From assembly GCF_900088535.1 (NCBI RefSeq), contig NZ_LT578417.1, positions 310,001 through 374,000 of the forward strand: a stretch of DNA of 64,000 bases. The letters run 5' to 3'. This DNA comes from Cyanobium sp. NIES-981. GTDB lineage: Bacteria > Cyanobacteriota > Cyanobacteriia > PCC-6307 > Cyanobiaceae. Positions 54,192 to 64,000 of the stretch are shown here, one piece after another. How positions within the stretch are numbered: position 1 is the stretch's first letter; the number at the start of each line of letters is the position of its first letter. The notes beneath the pieces were generated by a model that was given only the letters and a program-made list of their open reading frames with translations, did no database searches and was not told the DNA's origin. The position numbers and the translations under genes are program-made.

Positions 54192-54357
54192 GCTCCACGC
54201 CGTATCCTGAAATTCTGGACTCCAACACCCAGAGGAGTTCATCCTCGTGGTACCCACGCGGTCTTGGCGCTGCTCGCCTGTCGGCCTGGTGCCCGTCCCC
54301 GCAGGCGGCCGCGTCCGTGCCTCCTCCATGTCGTTCTGTCAGTCTGCGCCGCTGTTG

Positions 54358-55638
54358 ATGGTCGAATCCCTCGTCGACGTCCCGAGTGAGGCCTCCGCCG
54401 CCGCCGCCACCGCCGCCCCAGCGCTGCCGATCGGCGTGGTGGGCGGCGGCCAGCTGGCCTGGATGCTGGCGGGGGCGGCCCAGGAACTCGGGATCCCTGT
54501 GGCGGTTCAGACCCCATCCCGGGACGATCCGGCGACCAGGCTGGCGACCCGGGTGGTGGAGGCCGACCCTCGGGACGGCGAGGCCACCCGCCGGCTGGCC
54601 AGCGGCTGCCGGGCGATCACCTTTGAGAACGAGTGGGTCGATCTCGAGGCCCTCGCCGCCCTCGAGGCCGAAGGGGTGCGGTTCGTGCCGAGCCTCAGGG
54701 CCCTGGCACCGCTGGTGAACAAGCGCAGCCAGCGGGAGCTGCTGCAGCGGCTCAATCTGCCGGCCCCCGCCTGGCGCCCCCTGGCCGACCTGGTGCCGCT
54801 TCCGGCGGCCGACCCCGACCCGAAGTCCGAGCACCACGTGCCGGCGCTGCCTGCTCCGGAGCCGGGACCCGCCCTGCCCCCGGGCTGGAGTTACCCGATC
54901 ATGGCCAAGGCGGCCACGGGCGGGTACGACGGCAAGGCCACCCTGGTGCTGCGTGAGCCCACGGATCTCGAGGAGCTGCTCGAGAGCGTGGATCCGGCCA
55001 ACTGGATCGTGGAACGGTTCGTGGCCTTCGAGCTGGAGCTCTCCCAGCTGGTGTGCCGCGATCAGCAGGGGCAGGTGCGCTGCTATCCCCTGGTCCAGAC
55101 CCATCAGCACCACCGCGTCTGCGACTGGGTGCTCGCCCCTGCGGCCGTGCCCCACGCCGTGCAGGCCTTCGCCCGCAACATCGCCGTGTCGCTGCTCACC
55201 GCCATCGATTACGTGGGGGTGCTCTCGATCGAGCTCTTCTACGGCCCCGAGGGACTGCAGATCAACGAGATCGCCCCCCGCACCCACAATTCCGGCCACG
55301 TCACGATCGAGGCCTCCCACACCAGCCAGTTCGCCCAGCAGGCCCGGATCGTGGCCGGCTTGCCGATGGGGGAGGTGGAGCTGAAGGTGCCAGGAGCCCT
55401 GATGGTGAATCTGCTGGGCTTCGAACGTTTTGAGAGCTCCTACGAGCCCCAGCGCGAGGCCCTGGCCTGCCTGCCCCAGGCCCAGCTGCACTGGTACGGC
55501 AAACACGGCTCCAGCCTGGGGCGCAAGCTCGGCCACATCACCCTGCTGCTGGATGGCGCCACCGCCGAGGAGCGGCAGCGCCAGGCCAGGCAGCGCCTGG
55601 AGCAGGTGCGGGCCATCTGGCCCCGCCCCGTGTACTGA
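54358..55638 (+). CDS. purK: N5-carboxyaminoimidazole ribonucleotide synthase
   Basis: About 426 residues. Start uncertain: GTG 54247 has a good Shine-Dalgarno (AGAGGAG), and ATG 54328 and 54358 are in frame, but homology begins only at LPIGVVGGGQLAWMLAGAA, so the ATG at 54358 is reported. PurK blocks: TFENEWVDLEALAAL, VNKRSQRELLQRLNLPAP, GYPIMAKAATGGYDGKA-type ATP-grasp core (MAKAATGGYDGKATLV), ERFVAFELELSQLV, INEIAPRTHNSGHVTIEA and YGKHGSSLGRKLGHIT. It carboxylates AIR in purine synthesis. Confidence 0.88.
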   Translation: MVESLVDVPSEASAAAATAAPALPIGVVGGGQLAWMLAGAAQELGIPVAVQTPSRDDPATRLATRVVEADPRDGEATRRLASGCRAITFENEWVDLEALAALEAEGVRFVPSLRALAPLVNKRSQRELLQRLNLPAPAWRPLADLVPLPAADPDPKSEHHVPALPAPEPGPALPPGWSYPIMAKAATGGYDGKATLVLREPTDLEELLESVDPANWIVERFVAFELELSQLVCRDQQGQVRCYPLVQTHQHHRVCDWVLAPAAVPHAVQAFARNIAVSLLTAIDYVGVLSIELFYGPEGLQINEIAPRTHNSGHVTIEASHTSQFAQQARIVAGLPMGEVELKVPGALMVNLLGFERFESSYEPQREALACLPQAQLHWYGKHGSSLGRKLGHITLLLDGATAEERQRQARQRLEQVRAIWPRPVY

Positions 55639-56042
55639 TGCGGCGATGCGGCAGGCCATGGCCGCAGGTTCCCGCCGAACAGCCCTAGAGTTCCGCAGGA
55701 CTGCCGCGTTGGTGACTGCCTTCTACAGTTTTCTGATCTGACTCCTCTTTCGACATGGGGAGTCTGCAGCGGAAGCGACGTAGACCGGCCTTGCAGCCGG
55801 AAACGAAGCCCCGCCTCTGACACCCCTTCTGGTTCCACCAGGTCGAACACTGGGGCAAGACGGCGCGGCGGTCCACCCCATTGTTCTGATCCCCCTTTTC
55901 AGGTTTCACCCGGTTCCGGGTCTCCAGTTCAGGGTCACCCTGCTCAAGGTCACCAGGATCCGGTTCACCGGGATCAACCCTCAAACCTCGCCAGGTTGGC
56001 GACCTGCGGCCATGGTGGGGGTAACGGCATGCGGACGCGGCG
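55639..56042. repeat. gene-free stretch with degenerate GGTTCACC repeats
   Basis: No convincing gene is present. Between about 55900 and 55985 the motif GGTTCACC or GGTCACC occurs four times at irregular spacing (near 55902, 55932, 55948 and 55962), with CCGG-rich arms that could fold. In one minus-strand frame they read as acidic DPGEPDPGDLEQGDPE repeats, probably by chance. It may be a degenerate intergenic repeat. Confidence 0.4.
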
Positions 56043-56540
56043 ATGGCCTCCTCTTCCCCCCGGCAGCCTGCGGACACCAGTTTTCAGCAGGCCTTCACCA
56101 CCCTGTTGTCCGTGGCTCCGGGCCCGGTGTTTCCCCGCGCCAGGCAGCTCTACCTGCGCAAGTACCCGCTGGAAGGGCCCCCGGTCCAGCTGGATGCCGC
56201 AGCGTTCCCGAGCCGGTTCCGCACCTTCCTGCTCCAGGAGGAGATCCAGGAAGGCAGGGACGGCCTCTACCGGGTGCGGGGCCACCGTTTCGCCGTGGTG
56301 CACTGGCAGGCTCCCCAGACCAATCCGGCGGACTACCTCACCTTCCTGCAGGAGCGCTGGGGGCTCCAGCCCGATCACCTCACGCTCCAGCAGGACAGCT
56401 GGTTCCGCAATGGCGGGGCCTGGGCCTGCTTCAACGCCACGGCCGTCTATGAGCGCCAGGGCGGTGGGGAGCTGCGGGTGAGCCTGGGGGGCCGCGGTGC
56501 CGGTCCGTCCCCCGGTGCCGGTCAGTCCGCCAGCAGCTGA
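56043..56540 (+). CDS. conserved hypothetical protein
   Basis: 165 residues. The ordered part contains FTTLLSVAPGPVFPRARQLYL, a helix, and FRTFLLQEEIQEGRDGLYRVR, HRFAVVHWQAPQTNPADYL and WFRNGGAWACFNATAVYE. No catalytic motif or signal peptide. The Gly/Pro-rich tail overlaps the 3' end of the convergent DUF2103 gene (56522-56540). Not recognised. Confidence 0.55.
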   Translation: MASSSPRQPADTSFQQAFTTLLSVAPGPVFPRARQLYLRKYPLEGPPVQLDAAAFPSRFRTFLLQEEIQEGRDGLYRVRGHRFAVVHWQAPQTNPADYLTFLQERWGLQPDHLTLQQDSWFRNGGAWACFNATAVYERQGGGELRVSLGGRGAGPSPGAGQSASS

Positions 56541-56800
56541 TCCACGAGCTCCTGAAGCTGCTCCCGGCTCGCCGTGGTGATCACGAACACCTCCTGGGCA
56601 CTGGTGCCCCGGCGGGCCAGCAGCTTGTGGCCGCCGCGGATCGGGGTGGACACCCGCAGGCGCAGCCCCGGGCAGCGCCCCCGCACCCGGCTGATGACCG
56701 CCGGGGTCACGGTGTCCACCCCGGGGGAGCGCGCCAGCTGCTGCAGCAGCGGGATCAGGCCCTCGAGGTAGGTGCTGTGGGTGATCACCACCCGGCCCAT
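56522..56800 (-). CDS. DUF2103 small protein
   Basis: 92 residues from the ATG at 56800. GRVVITHSTYLEGLIPLLQQL, ISRVRGRCPGLRLRVSTPIRGG and FVITTASREQLQELVDQLL match the cyanobacterial DUF2103 family, sometimes called predicted metal-binding proteins. It is directly downstream of clpS with a 3-base overlap (56800-56802), so coupled translation is likely. Function unknown. Confidence 0.8.
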   Translation of the reverse strand: MGRVVITHSTYLEGLIPLLQQLARSPGVDTVTPAVISRVRGRCPGLRLRVSTPIRGGHKLLARRGTSAQEVFVITTASREQLQELVDQLLAD

Positions 56801-57090
56801 CAGTCCCTCTCCAGGGGGGCCATCGTCAGGCCTTCGGCGCCGAGCTGCTGGTGGTAGAGCTCGGCCTGTTCCTGGGGCCCGCACCACACCACCGCGGAGC
56901 CGTCGCTGTCGATGCGGTGGGCCAGGTCCCAGGCCCGGTCGGGCTGCATGCCGGGGATGAACCGCACAAGGCACTCCACCACGTGCTGGAAGGTGTTGAT
57001 GGCGTCGTCCAGCACCACGACCCGGTAGTTGGGATAGGGCTGACGCAGCTGCTGCCGTTCGCGAACGGCGACGGGAGACGAACGCACCAT
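56800..57090 (-). CDS. clpS: ATP-dependent Clp protease adaptor ClpS
   Basis: 96 residues. [20 protein letters not shown] is the ClpS core (the VVLDDxxNTFEHV motif, with the substrate-pocket aspartate and asparagine). [20 protein letters not shown] closes the fold, and the flexible N-terminus ([15 protein letters not shown]) threads into ClpC. It delivers N-degron substrates to the ClpCP protease. Divergent from petN, with 62 bases between the two starts. Confidence 0.93.
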   Translation of the reverse strand: MVRSSPVAVRERQQLRQPYPNYRVVVLDDAINTFQHVVECLVRFIPGMQPDRAWDLAHRIDSDGSAVVWCGPQEQAELYHQQLGAEGLTMAPLERD

Positions 57091-57152
57091 GGGCGGCCTG
57101 TTCGATGTGGCAGGAGCCTAGGTACAGTGCGCCCACGCCACGCGCTTCCGGC

Positions 57153-57254
57153 ATGTTGATCACCCTGGGATGGGCTTCTCTGGCTGCCCTGTTCAGCTTC
57201 TCCATCGCCATGGTGGTGTGGGGCCGCCACGGCGACGGCAGCATCAAGTTCTGA
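57153..57254 (+). CDS. petN: cytochrome b6-f complex subunit 8 (PetN)
   Basis: 33 residues, a single membrane helix ([20 protein letters not shown]) followed by the conserved [10 protein letters not shown] end. This is the near-invariant PetN sequence of cyanobacteria and plastids. PetN sits at the periphery of the cytochrome b6f complex in the thylakoid and is needed for its stability. Too short for most gene finders. A -10-like TACAGT lies upstream near 57123. Confidence 0.95.
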   Translation: MLITLGWASLAALFSFSIAMVVWGRHGDGSIKF

Positions 57255-57287
57255 TCCACTCAGCCCCCTTACCCGGTCTCCGATCCT

Positions 57288-57554
57288 TTGGCTGATCTGC
57301 CCTTCAGCAGCACCCAGCTCCTGGCTGGCCTGGCCGCGGTGCTGCTGCTGTTGGTCAGTGGCGGAGTGGTCTACCTCTCCGTGGTGGAGTGGCGCGATCG
57401 CCGCCGCCGCAACGCCGCCAGCAGCAGCTCCACCAAGGGATCGCCGGCCAGGGCGGGCAGCCGCTCGGCCTCCAAGGCAGGGGCCGCCCGGCCGGCCTCG
57501 GGAATCGCTGCAGGCCGCCGTTCCCCTTCCCGCGGCCAGTCCCCACGGCCGTGA
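57288..57554 (+). CDS. single-helix membrane protein, conserved hypothetical
   Basis: 88 residues from a TTG at 57288. One membrane helix (LLAGLAAVLLLLVSGGVVYL) follows a short N-terminus, then a basic Ser/Ala/Arg-rich tail (RDRRRRN and RSPSRGQSPRP), so the tail is probably cytosolic or stromal-side. It sits between petN and cofH, and its stop overlaps the cofH GTG by 4 bases. A role with photosynthetic complexes is possible only by context. Confidence 0.6.
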   Translation: MADLPFSSTQLLAGLAAVLLLLVSGGVVYLSVVEWRDRRRRNAASSSSTKGSPARAGSRSASKAGAARPASGIAAGRRSPSRGQSPRP

Positions 57555-58897
57555 CACCGCCCCCGGGCCCCAAGCCGGAGGCCCCCGCGTCCGGGGCCAT
57601 TGCATCCGAGGTCCTCGCATCTGAGATGCTCGAATCCGGGGCCCTCTCCCCGTGGTCGTGGTCGCTGGCGGCCGACCTGCTCGTGCCCCCTCCGGACGAT
57701 CGCGAAGCCACCCTTTATCGCCAGTTACCCGCCGCCGCCCTGCTCGAGGCTCTGGCCAGTGAGCACCAGCGCCTTCAGGGCCGGAGGCTGGATCGGGCCC
57801 AGCTGGAGGAGAGCAGCCTGCCCGGCCTGGCCCTGGCTCTGCTGGAGCGCCCCTGGAGCCAGGAGGATCGCAGCGCGCTGCGCCAGGGGGCCGATGCGCT
57901 GCGCCGGAAGCTGGCGGGTGACACTGTCACCTACGTGGTGAACCGCAACCTGAATGCGTCGAACCACTGCGTCAAGCACTGCGCCTTCTGCGCCTTCCGC
58001 CGTGATCCGGGGGAGCCGGGCGCCTACTGGCTCAGGGGCGACGAGCTGGCGCGCCGCGCCGCGGAGGCCCGCCGGCTGGGGGCGACCGAACTGTGCGTGC
58101 AGGGGGGGCTCAATCCTGCCGCTCGCCTGGATGGCAGCCAGCTGGCCCACGCCGAGCAGCTGCTGGGGCAACTTCAGCAGGCGGCGCCGGGGGTGCACCT
58201 GCACGCCTTCTCACCCCAGGAACTGCTGTTCTTCGCCGAGCAGGACGGGCTTCCCCTTGACACGGTGCTGCAGCGCCTCAAGCGGGCCGGCCTGGGCTCC
58301 GTGCCCGGGACGGCCGCCGAGGTGCTCACTGAGCGGGTGCGCCGGGTGCTGTGTCCTGAAAAGCTCAGTGCCCGCCAGTGGGTGGCGGTGATGCTGCAGG
58401 TGCATGCCCAGGGGCTGCCAGCCACCGCCACCCTGATGGCCGGGCACCTGGAGGCCCCCGCCGACCTGGCCGCCCACCTGATCACCCTGATCACCCTGCA
58501 GTCCAGAGCACGGGCCCACGGCCTGCAGGGGTTCAGTGAGTTCGTGCTGCTGCCCTTCGTCGGTGCGGCGGCACCGGCCCCCCTGCGCCGCAGGGTGGGA
58601 CGCGACCAGCCCGATCTGGAGGCCATGCTGCTGCTCACGGCCCTGGCCCGCCTCATCCTGGGGCCCTGGATCACCAACCACCAGCCCAGCTGGGTGAAGC
58701 TCACCCTGGCGGGGGCCCAGCGGGCCCTGCGCTGGGGCTGCAACGACCTCGGCGGCACGCTCATGGAGGAACACATCACCACCATGGCCGGTGCCCGCGG
58801 CGGTACCGCCCAGAGCGCCGCCGATCTCCGCCGCTCCGCCCTGCAGCTCGGGCGCCCGGTGCAGCAGCGCACCACCCTCTACGCCCCCGTGTCATGA
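57551..58897 (+). CDS. cofH: 7,8-didemethyl-8-hydroxy-5-deazariboflavin synthase, CofH subunit
   Basis: 448 residues from a GTG overlapping the previous stop. The radical SAM cluster is CVKHCAFC (C-x3-C-x2-C), inside VVNRNLNASNHCVKHCAFCA. Other CofH blocks are ARRLGATELCVQGGLNP, HLHAFSPQELLFFAEQ, LGSVPGTAAEVL and GCNDLGGTLMEEHITTMAGA. With CofG it makes F0, the deazaflavin antenna of some DNA photolyases, from tyrosine and a ribitylaminouracil. The first 75 residues are a non-conserved Pro/Ala-rich extension. CofG is not in this window. Confidence 0.9.
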   Translation: MTPPPGPKPEAPASGAIASEVLASEMLESGALSPWSWSLAADLLVPPPDDREATLYRQLPAAALLEALASEHQRLQGRRLDRAQLEESSLPGLALALLERPWSQEDRSALRQGADALRRKLAGDTVTYVVNRNLNASNHCVKHCAFCAFRRDPGEPGAYWLRGDELARRAAEARRLGATELCVQGGLNPAARLDGSQLAHAEQLLGQLQQAAPGVHLHAFSPQELLFFAEQDGLPLDTVLQRLKRAGLGSVPGTAAEVLTERVRRVLCPEKLSARQWVAVMLQVHAQGLPATATLMAGHLEAPADLAAHLITLITLQSRARAHGLQGFSEFVLLPFVGAAAPAPLRRRVGRDQPDLEAMLLLTALARLILGPWITNHQPSWVKLTLAGAQRALRWGCNDLGGTLMEEHITTMAGARGGTAQSAADLRRSALQLGRPVQQRTTLYAPVS

Positions 58898-60315
58898 ACT
58901 GGCGGAGAATGCCGCTGCGGGTGACGGCCGCCACCACCCTGCTGCTGCTGCTGGGGCCCGCTGTGGCGCTGTGGCGGCTGCCGCGTCCCCGGGCCGAGGG
59001 GCTCGGCCGCCTGCTGGCCCAGGCCGCCCTGCTGCAGAGTTTTCCGGCCGCCCCCGGCAGGCCGGTGCCGCGCCTCTGGCAGGAGCGGCTCGGCGAGGCC
59101 CCCGCCGCGAGGCTGTGGTCGCAGCAGCGTCGTCTGTGGTGGCAGTTCTGGGGCAGTCAGGGGGACGGCCCTGCCTATCTGGTGCTGCCCATGCCCCGGG
59201 CCCTGCTCACCGGTGCCCTGGCCATGCCTCCCCACAGCGCGGTGGTGGACGACCTGCTGGTGGTGGCGGCCGACCCCCTCTCCCATCGCCTCCTCACCGA
59301 CCAGCTCAAGCGGCAGCCCCGTCAGCATCGAGGCCTGGAACAACGCTGTCTGGCTCGCCTGGAACAGGAGCAGGCGGCGTTCTGGACCCCCGGTGCCTTT
59401 GGGGTGATGGCAGGACCGGTGGCGCCGCTGCTGCAGAGCTTCCAGGAGGGCTGTCTGAGCCTGGAGCTGTCAGGGGGCAGCCTGGCGGCCCGGGGCGAAG
59501 CCGCCGCTGTCACCGGTCTGCTGGCCGCCGCCCCGGCTCCCGTCTCCCAGGCCGTGGCCGGATCCGTTCGGGGCGAGGCACCCCAGGCAGGCGACAGCCT
59601 GCTGCTGCTGGAGGGCAGGAGCCTGGATGTGCTGCTTCAGGGCCTGCTGGGCCGCCAGCTGATCCGCGATCCCCTGGCCACCCGCTATGGCGCCGGGCCC
59701 GCCGAGCTGGCCAGGCTGCGCCGCACCCCCTTCCGCCTGATGCTGCGGCCGATGCCCTCGGGCCCGTTCCAGGCCAGTCTCCTTGTTCAGCTCGCTCCAG
59801 GGGCTGATCGCAGGGTCTGGGCCGAGCTGCTGACCAACCTGCGCGAGCGTCTTGCCCAGGAGGGGCTGAGCGATGCGGCACCACCCTCCGCCCTGCCCGC
59901 CGGCACCGCTACGTTGCCCGCCAGCCTCTGGCGCCGTGAGGACGGCGTGGTGGTGGGGGGGTGGCGCTGGCTCAGTCGGCCTGGAGCCGCACCCGAGCTG
60001 GTGCTCTTCCTGGGACCGGAGCCCAAGGCGATCCCAGGGTCTCCGGTGGCCTCGGGTCCGCAGGCTCCCCTGCTCAGGCTCGAGCTCCAGCCGCGGGCCC
60101 TGACCGACCTGGGGCTGATGCCGCCCAGCCTGCCCTCCCCCCTGCGTCAGGCGGCACGGCTCGCCGTAGTGGCCGAGCGGCCGGCCGGCGAGGCCTCGCC
60201 GATCAGTGCGCTGTGGGCGCGTCTGCAGTTGCAGACGACGGGGGTGGAGCCGTCTCCGCCTCCGGCGCCGACTCCGCCTTCAGCTCAGCCATCGACCCCG
60301 CCGGCGCGTCGGTGA
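58894..60315 (+). CDS. DUF3352-like exported hypothetical protein
   Basis: 473 residues. N-terminal helix (LRVTAATTLLLLLGPAVALW) serves as a signal anchor. The mature part has LTDQLKRQPRQHRGLEQ, FGVMAGPVAPLLQSFQEG, RGEAAAVTGLLAAAP and a final proline-rich tail (PSPPPAPTPPSAQPSTP). This order resembles the cyanobacterial DUF3352 group. The ATG overlaps the cofH stop by 4 bases. The 3' end overlaps convergent thf1 by 113 bases. Function unknown. Confidence 0.6.
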   Translation: MNWRRMPLRVTAATTLLLLLGPAVALWRLPRPRAEGLGRLLAQAALLQSFPAAPGRPVPRLWQERLGEAPAARLWSQQRRLWWQFWGSQGDGPAYLVLPMPRALLTGALAMPPHSAVVDDLLVVAADPLSHRLLTDQLKRQPRQHRGLEQRCLARLEQEQAAFWTPGAFGVMAGPVAPLLQSFQEGCLSLELSGGSLAARGEAAAVTGLLAAAPAPVSQAVAGSVRGEAPQAGDSLLLLEGRSLDVLLQGLLGRQLIRDPLATRYGAGPAELARLRRTPFRLMLRPMPSGPFQASLLVQLAPGADRRVWAELLTNLRERLAQEGLSDAAPPSALPAGTATLPASLWRREDGVVVGGWRWLSRPGAAPELVLFLGPEPKAIPGSPVASGPQAPLLRLELQPRALTDLGLMPPSLPSPLRQAARLAVVAERPAGEASPISALWARLQLQTTGVEPSPPPAPTPPSAQPSTPPARR

Positions 60316-60979
60316 GGCCGGCCTGCTGCCGTTCCCGCTTGCGGCGTTCCGCCGCCACGGTTTCCTCCATCAGGGCCACTGCCTGGGCCAGCTTCTCCAG
60401 GTTGGTGGCGTAGAGGCTGAGGTCCTTGTCGACACGCTCACGCATCAATCCGATCGCGGCGGCCAGTTCCTGCGCGTAGGAGCGCAGGGTGGCGGGGTCC
60501 ATCGCGTCGGCCCCCCGGGCCTCCTCCAGCAGGCTGAGCAGCCCGACGGCCATCAGGCGCGAGTAGTGGAAGTCGGGGCGGCGGATGCTGGCCAGGGCGG
60601 AGGCCAGGGGTTCGGGCGCTCCCTCCCCCTGATGCTCGATCCAGCCCTTCACCTCCTCCACGGTGTGGTTGCCCATGGCGTTCCTGCTGGCCTCGGCCTC
60701 CCTGCGCAGCGCTTCAGCGTCGAAGCCGGTGGCGGAGCACAGCGCGGCGAGCAGGGCGGCCTTGTGTCCGTCGGGGCGGTACCCCTTGGCGAAGCCATCG
60801 AACACCTGGATCAGGCCGCAGGCGAACAGGGGGTTCGCCTCGAAGCCGCGCTGCCGGCTGAGCAGGTGAAGCTCAACCAGCAGCTCATCCACCATGCGCC
60901 GGTACAGGGGCGCGATCACGTGGGGGAAGGCGCGGCGAAAGGCCCGCTTGCTGTCGGAGACGGTCAGGGCGGCGCTCAC
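60203..60979 (-). CDS. thf1: photosystem II biogenesis protein Psp29/Thf1
   Basis: 258 residues. TVSDSKRAFRRAFPHVIAPLY, YRRMVDELLVELHLLSRQRGF, FACGLIQVFDGFAKGYRPDG and FHYSRLMAVGLLSLLEEA are the Thf1 signatures; a C-terminal coiled coil (residues about 190-225) and an acidic/Ala tail follow. Thf1 helps photosystem II assembly and, in cyanobacteria and plants, is required for normal FtsH levels in the thylakoid. An ftsH gene lies 0.8 kb away on the same strand, with clpP between on the other. The start lies 75 bases from divergent clpP. Confidence 0.93.
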   Translation of the reverse strand: MSAALTVSDSKRAFRRAFPHVIAPLYRRMVDELLVELHLLSRQRGFEANPLFACGLIQVFDGFAKGYRPDGHKAALLAALCSATGFDAEALRREAEASRNAMGNHTVEEVKGWIEHQGEGAPEPLASALASIRRPDFHYSRLMAVGLLSLLEEARGADAMDPATLRSYAQELAAAIGLMRERVDKDLSLYATNLEKLAQAVALMEETVAAERRKRERQQAGLTDAPAGSMAELKAESAPEAETAPPPSSATADAPTAH

Positions 60980-61055
60980 GCTGCTCGGGATCAGGTGTGA
61001 AGCGACCCTAGCCGCCCAGGCTCAGTAGGATCGCGCCAGTTCACTGACCATCCCC

Positions 61056-61646
61056 ATGATCCCGATCGTGATTGAGGAGTCGGGCCGGGGAGAGCGCGCG
61101 TTCGACATCTACTCGCGCCTGCTGCGGGAGCGGATCGTCTTTCTCGGGGAGCCCGTGACGGCCGAATCCGCCAACCGGATCGTGGCCCAGTTGCTGTTTC
61201 TCGAGGCGGAAGACCCGGAGAAGGACATCTTCCTCTACATCAACTCCCCTGGCGGTTCCGTCTACGACGGCCTTGGCATCTTCGACACCATGCAGCACAT
61301 CAAGCCCGATGTGCAGACGGTGTGCGTTGGCCTGGCGGCGTCGATGGGGGCCTTCCTGCTCTGTGCCGGAGCCAAGGGCAAGCGCAGCAGCCTCACCCAC
61401 TCGCGCATCATGATCCACCAGCCCCTCGGTGGCGCCCGCGGCCAGGCCAGCGACATCCGCATCCAGGCCGATGAGATCCTCTATCTCAAGCAGAAGCTGA
61501 ACCAGGAGCTGGCCGACCGCACCGGCCAGCCCATGTCCCGCATCGAGGAAGACACCGACCGCGATTTCTTCATGTCCCCCGTTGAAGCCATGGCCTATGG
61601 CCTGATCGACAAGGTGATCGAGAAGCGCACTGTGCGCCCCGTCTGA
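61056..61646 (+). CDS. clpP: ATP-dependent Clp protease proteolytic subunit
   Basis: 196 residues. The catalytic triad is complete: serine in [11 protein letters not shown], histidine in MIHQPLGG and aspartate in [27 protein letters not shown] and [16 protein letters not shown] are standard ClpP blocks. It forms the 14-mer chamber with Clp ATPases; ClpS, encoded 4 kb away, feeds the same machine. Divergent from thf1. A rho-independent terminator follows at 61728-61758. Confidence 0.95.
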   Translation: MIPIVIEESGRGERAFDIYSRLLRERIVFLGEPVTAESANRIVAQLLFLEAEDPEKDIFLYINSPGGSVYDGLGIFDTMQHIKPDVQTVCVGLAASMGAFLLCAGAKGKRSSLTHSRIMIHQPLGGARGQASDIRIQADEILYLKQKLNQELADRTGQPMSRIEEDTDRDFFMSPVEAMAYGLIDKVIEKRTVRPV

Positions 61647-61727
61647 GCGTCAGATCCGCCTGAGTATCAGGTCACCTCCGTGGTCCAGCCTCCCGCCTGA
61701 CAGTCCAGTTCCGTCGTATCCAGCGCA

Positions 61728-61758
61728 AAGGGCTCACCTTGGGTGAGCCCTTCTTTTT
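61728..61758. terminator. rho-independent terminator after clpP
   Basis: A perfect 11-base stem AAGGGCTCACC/GGTGAGCCCTT with a three-base loop TTG is followed by CTTTTT. It lies 82 bases after clpP and 50 bases from the ftsH stop on the other strand. The T run is on the plus strand, so clpP is the main target; on the other strand the flank is less favourable. Confidence 0.85.
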
Positions 61759-61807
61759 GGCCTGTTTTTCTGCGGTTGATGCCGCAGGGGGTTGGTGCCG
61801 CCGGGGT

Positions 61808-63742
<1,935 letters not shown>

Positions 63743-63749
63743 TGCTGAG

Positions 63750-63767
63750 ACACTTTTTAATAAGTGT
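63750..63767. promoter_or_regulatory. inverted repeat upstream of ftsH
   Basis: ACACTT and AAGTGT arms separated by TTTAAT form a 6-base inverted repeat in an AT-rich window directly before the ftsH start. On the minus strand TTATTAAAA-like bases could be part of the -10 region. It could be a regulator site or part of the 5' leader structure. Confidence 0.35.
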
Positions 63768-63797
63768 AACGGCGGAGACGGACCGCTGGCCCCCGGT

Positions 63798-64000
63798 TCA
63801 GCCGGCCGTCACCCAGGTCTGCACCAGATCACCGTTGCCGTGGCTGAGGCTCAATCCGCGCGCCATCAGCCCCATCGCTCCTCCCGGGGCGCCCGGTTCC
63901 GGGGCAGCGGTCCCGGCGCCGTCAGGGCTGTCCACGGCGGCTGGATCAGCGGCGATGGCTCCGATCGCGAGGTCCGCCACGGCCAGGGTCTCGATCAGCT
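63798..64000 (-). CDS. C-terminal part of an unidentified protein (5' end outside window)
   Basis: The last 67 codons are visible: [18 protein letters not shown], then [20 protein letters not shown] and QTWVTAG before the TGA. The start lies beyond the right edge. No domain is recognisable in this fragment. It is upstream of ftsH on the same strand, 55 bases away, so they may share a transcript. Confidence 0.5.
   Translation of the reverse strand, partial: LIETLAVADLAIGAIAADPAAVDSPDGAGTAAPEPGAPGGAMGLMARGLSLSHGNGDLVQTWVTAG

Noticed and set aside
54247-54360. Upstream leader peptide or attenuator before purK
   Set aside because: A GTG with Shine-Dalgarno is present, but its frame is simply the purK frame and no terminator hairpin was recognised.

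Overview
The window is chromosomal DNA from a high-GC unicellular picocyanobacterium of the Synechococcus/Cyanobium type. The evidence is a set of photosynthetic or cyanobacterial genes: petN (cytochrome b6f), thf1/psp29 (photosystem II biogenesis), ftsH, clpS, a PaO/Tic55-type Rieske oxygenase, a DevBCA exporter and an Mrp antiporter operon of cyanobacterial layout. Genes are tightly packed on both strands, with many 1-4 base stop/start overlaps. No rRNA, tRNA or CRISPR array was recognised by eye.

Layout. 0-7 kb: small metabolic and hypothetical genes, including a cut-off lipase-like hydrolase, a very clear spermidine acetyltransferase (speG), a COQ4-like protein, a P-loop kinase, a cupin, a decayed alpha/beta hydrolase and a homocysteine S-methyltransferase. 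7-16 kb: an accessory region with several AT-richer genes. It holds a membrane-anchored DUF4041/GIY-YIG protein, a PhzF enzyme, a frameshifted transglutaminase pseudogene, a GNAT acetyltransferase, a putative PD-(D/E)XK nuclease and a secreted serine hydrolase. The last two are separated by a textbook integron attC site, and a second GTTAGGC core site lies upstream of the serine hydrolase. This looks like a gene-cassette insertion without a nearby integrase, and it is the most unusual feature of the window.

16-24 kb: a SIMPL protein, a devBCA-type exporter operon diverging from a TetR regulator with a 15-bp palindrome between them, an RTX-like repeat protein, an M20 amidohydrolase and secreted proteins. 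24-36 kb: transporter, ribosome hibernation factor, ligase-associated exonuclease, metallothionein, class I aldolase, short-chain dehydrogenase, nadA, a metallophosphoesterase/glycosyltransferase pair, a lambda-lysozyme-like secreted protein, a TPM-domain protein and a MidA-type methyltransferase. 36.9-41.1 kb: a seven-gene Mrp-type cation/proton antiporter operon.

41-49.8 kb: NAD(P)-binding protein, methyltransferase, Rieske oxygenase, Nif11-like peptide, DUF429, aroB, prohibitin-like and M23 peptidase genes. 49.8-51.3 kb: an IS3-family (IS407-like) element inserted in a small membrane-protein gene; the two halves of that gene rejoin in frame when the element and one 4-bp target copy are removed. 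51.3-64 kb: recQ, a sugar ABC permease, purK, a DUF2103-clpS pair, petN, cofH, thf1, clpP and ftsH. The last block mixes photosynthetic complex assembly (petN, thf1, ftsH) with proteolysis (clpS, clpP, ftsH), functions that cooperate in thylakoid protein turnover.
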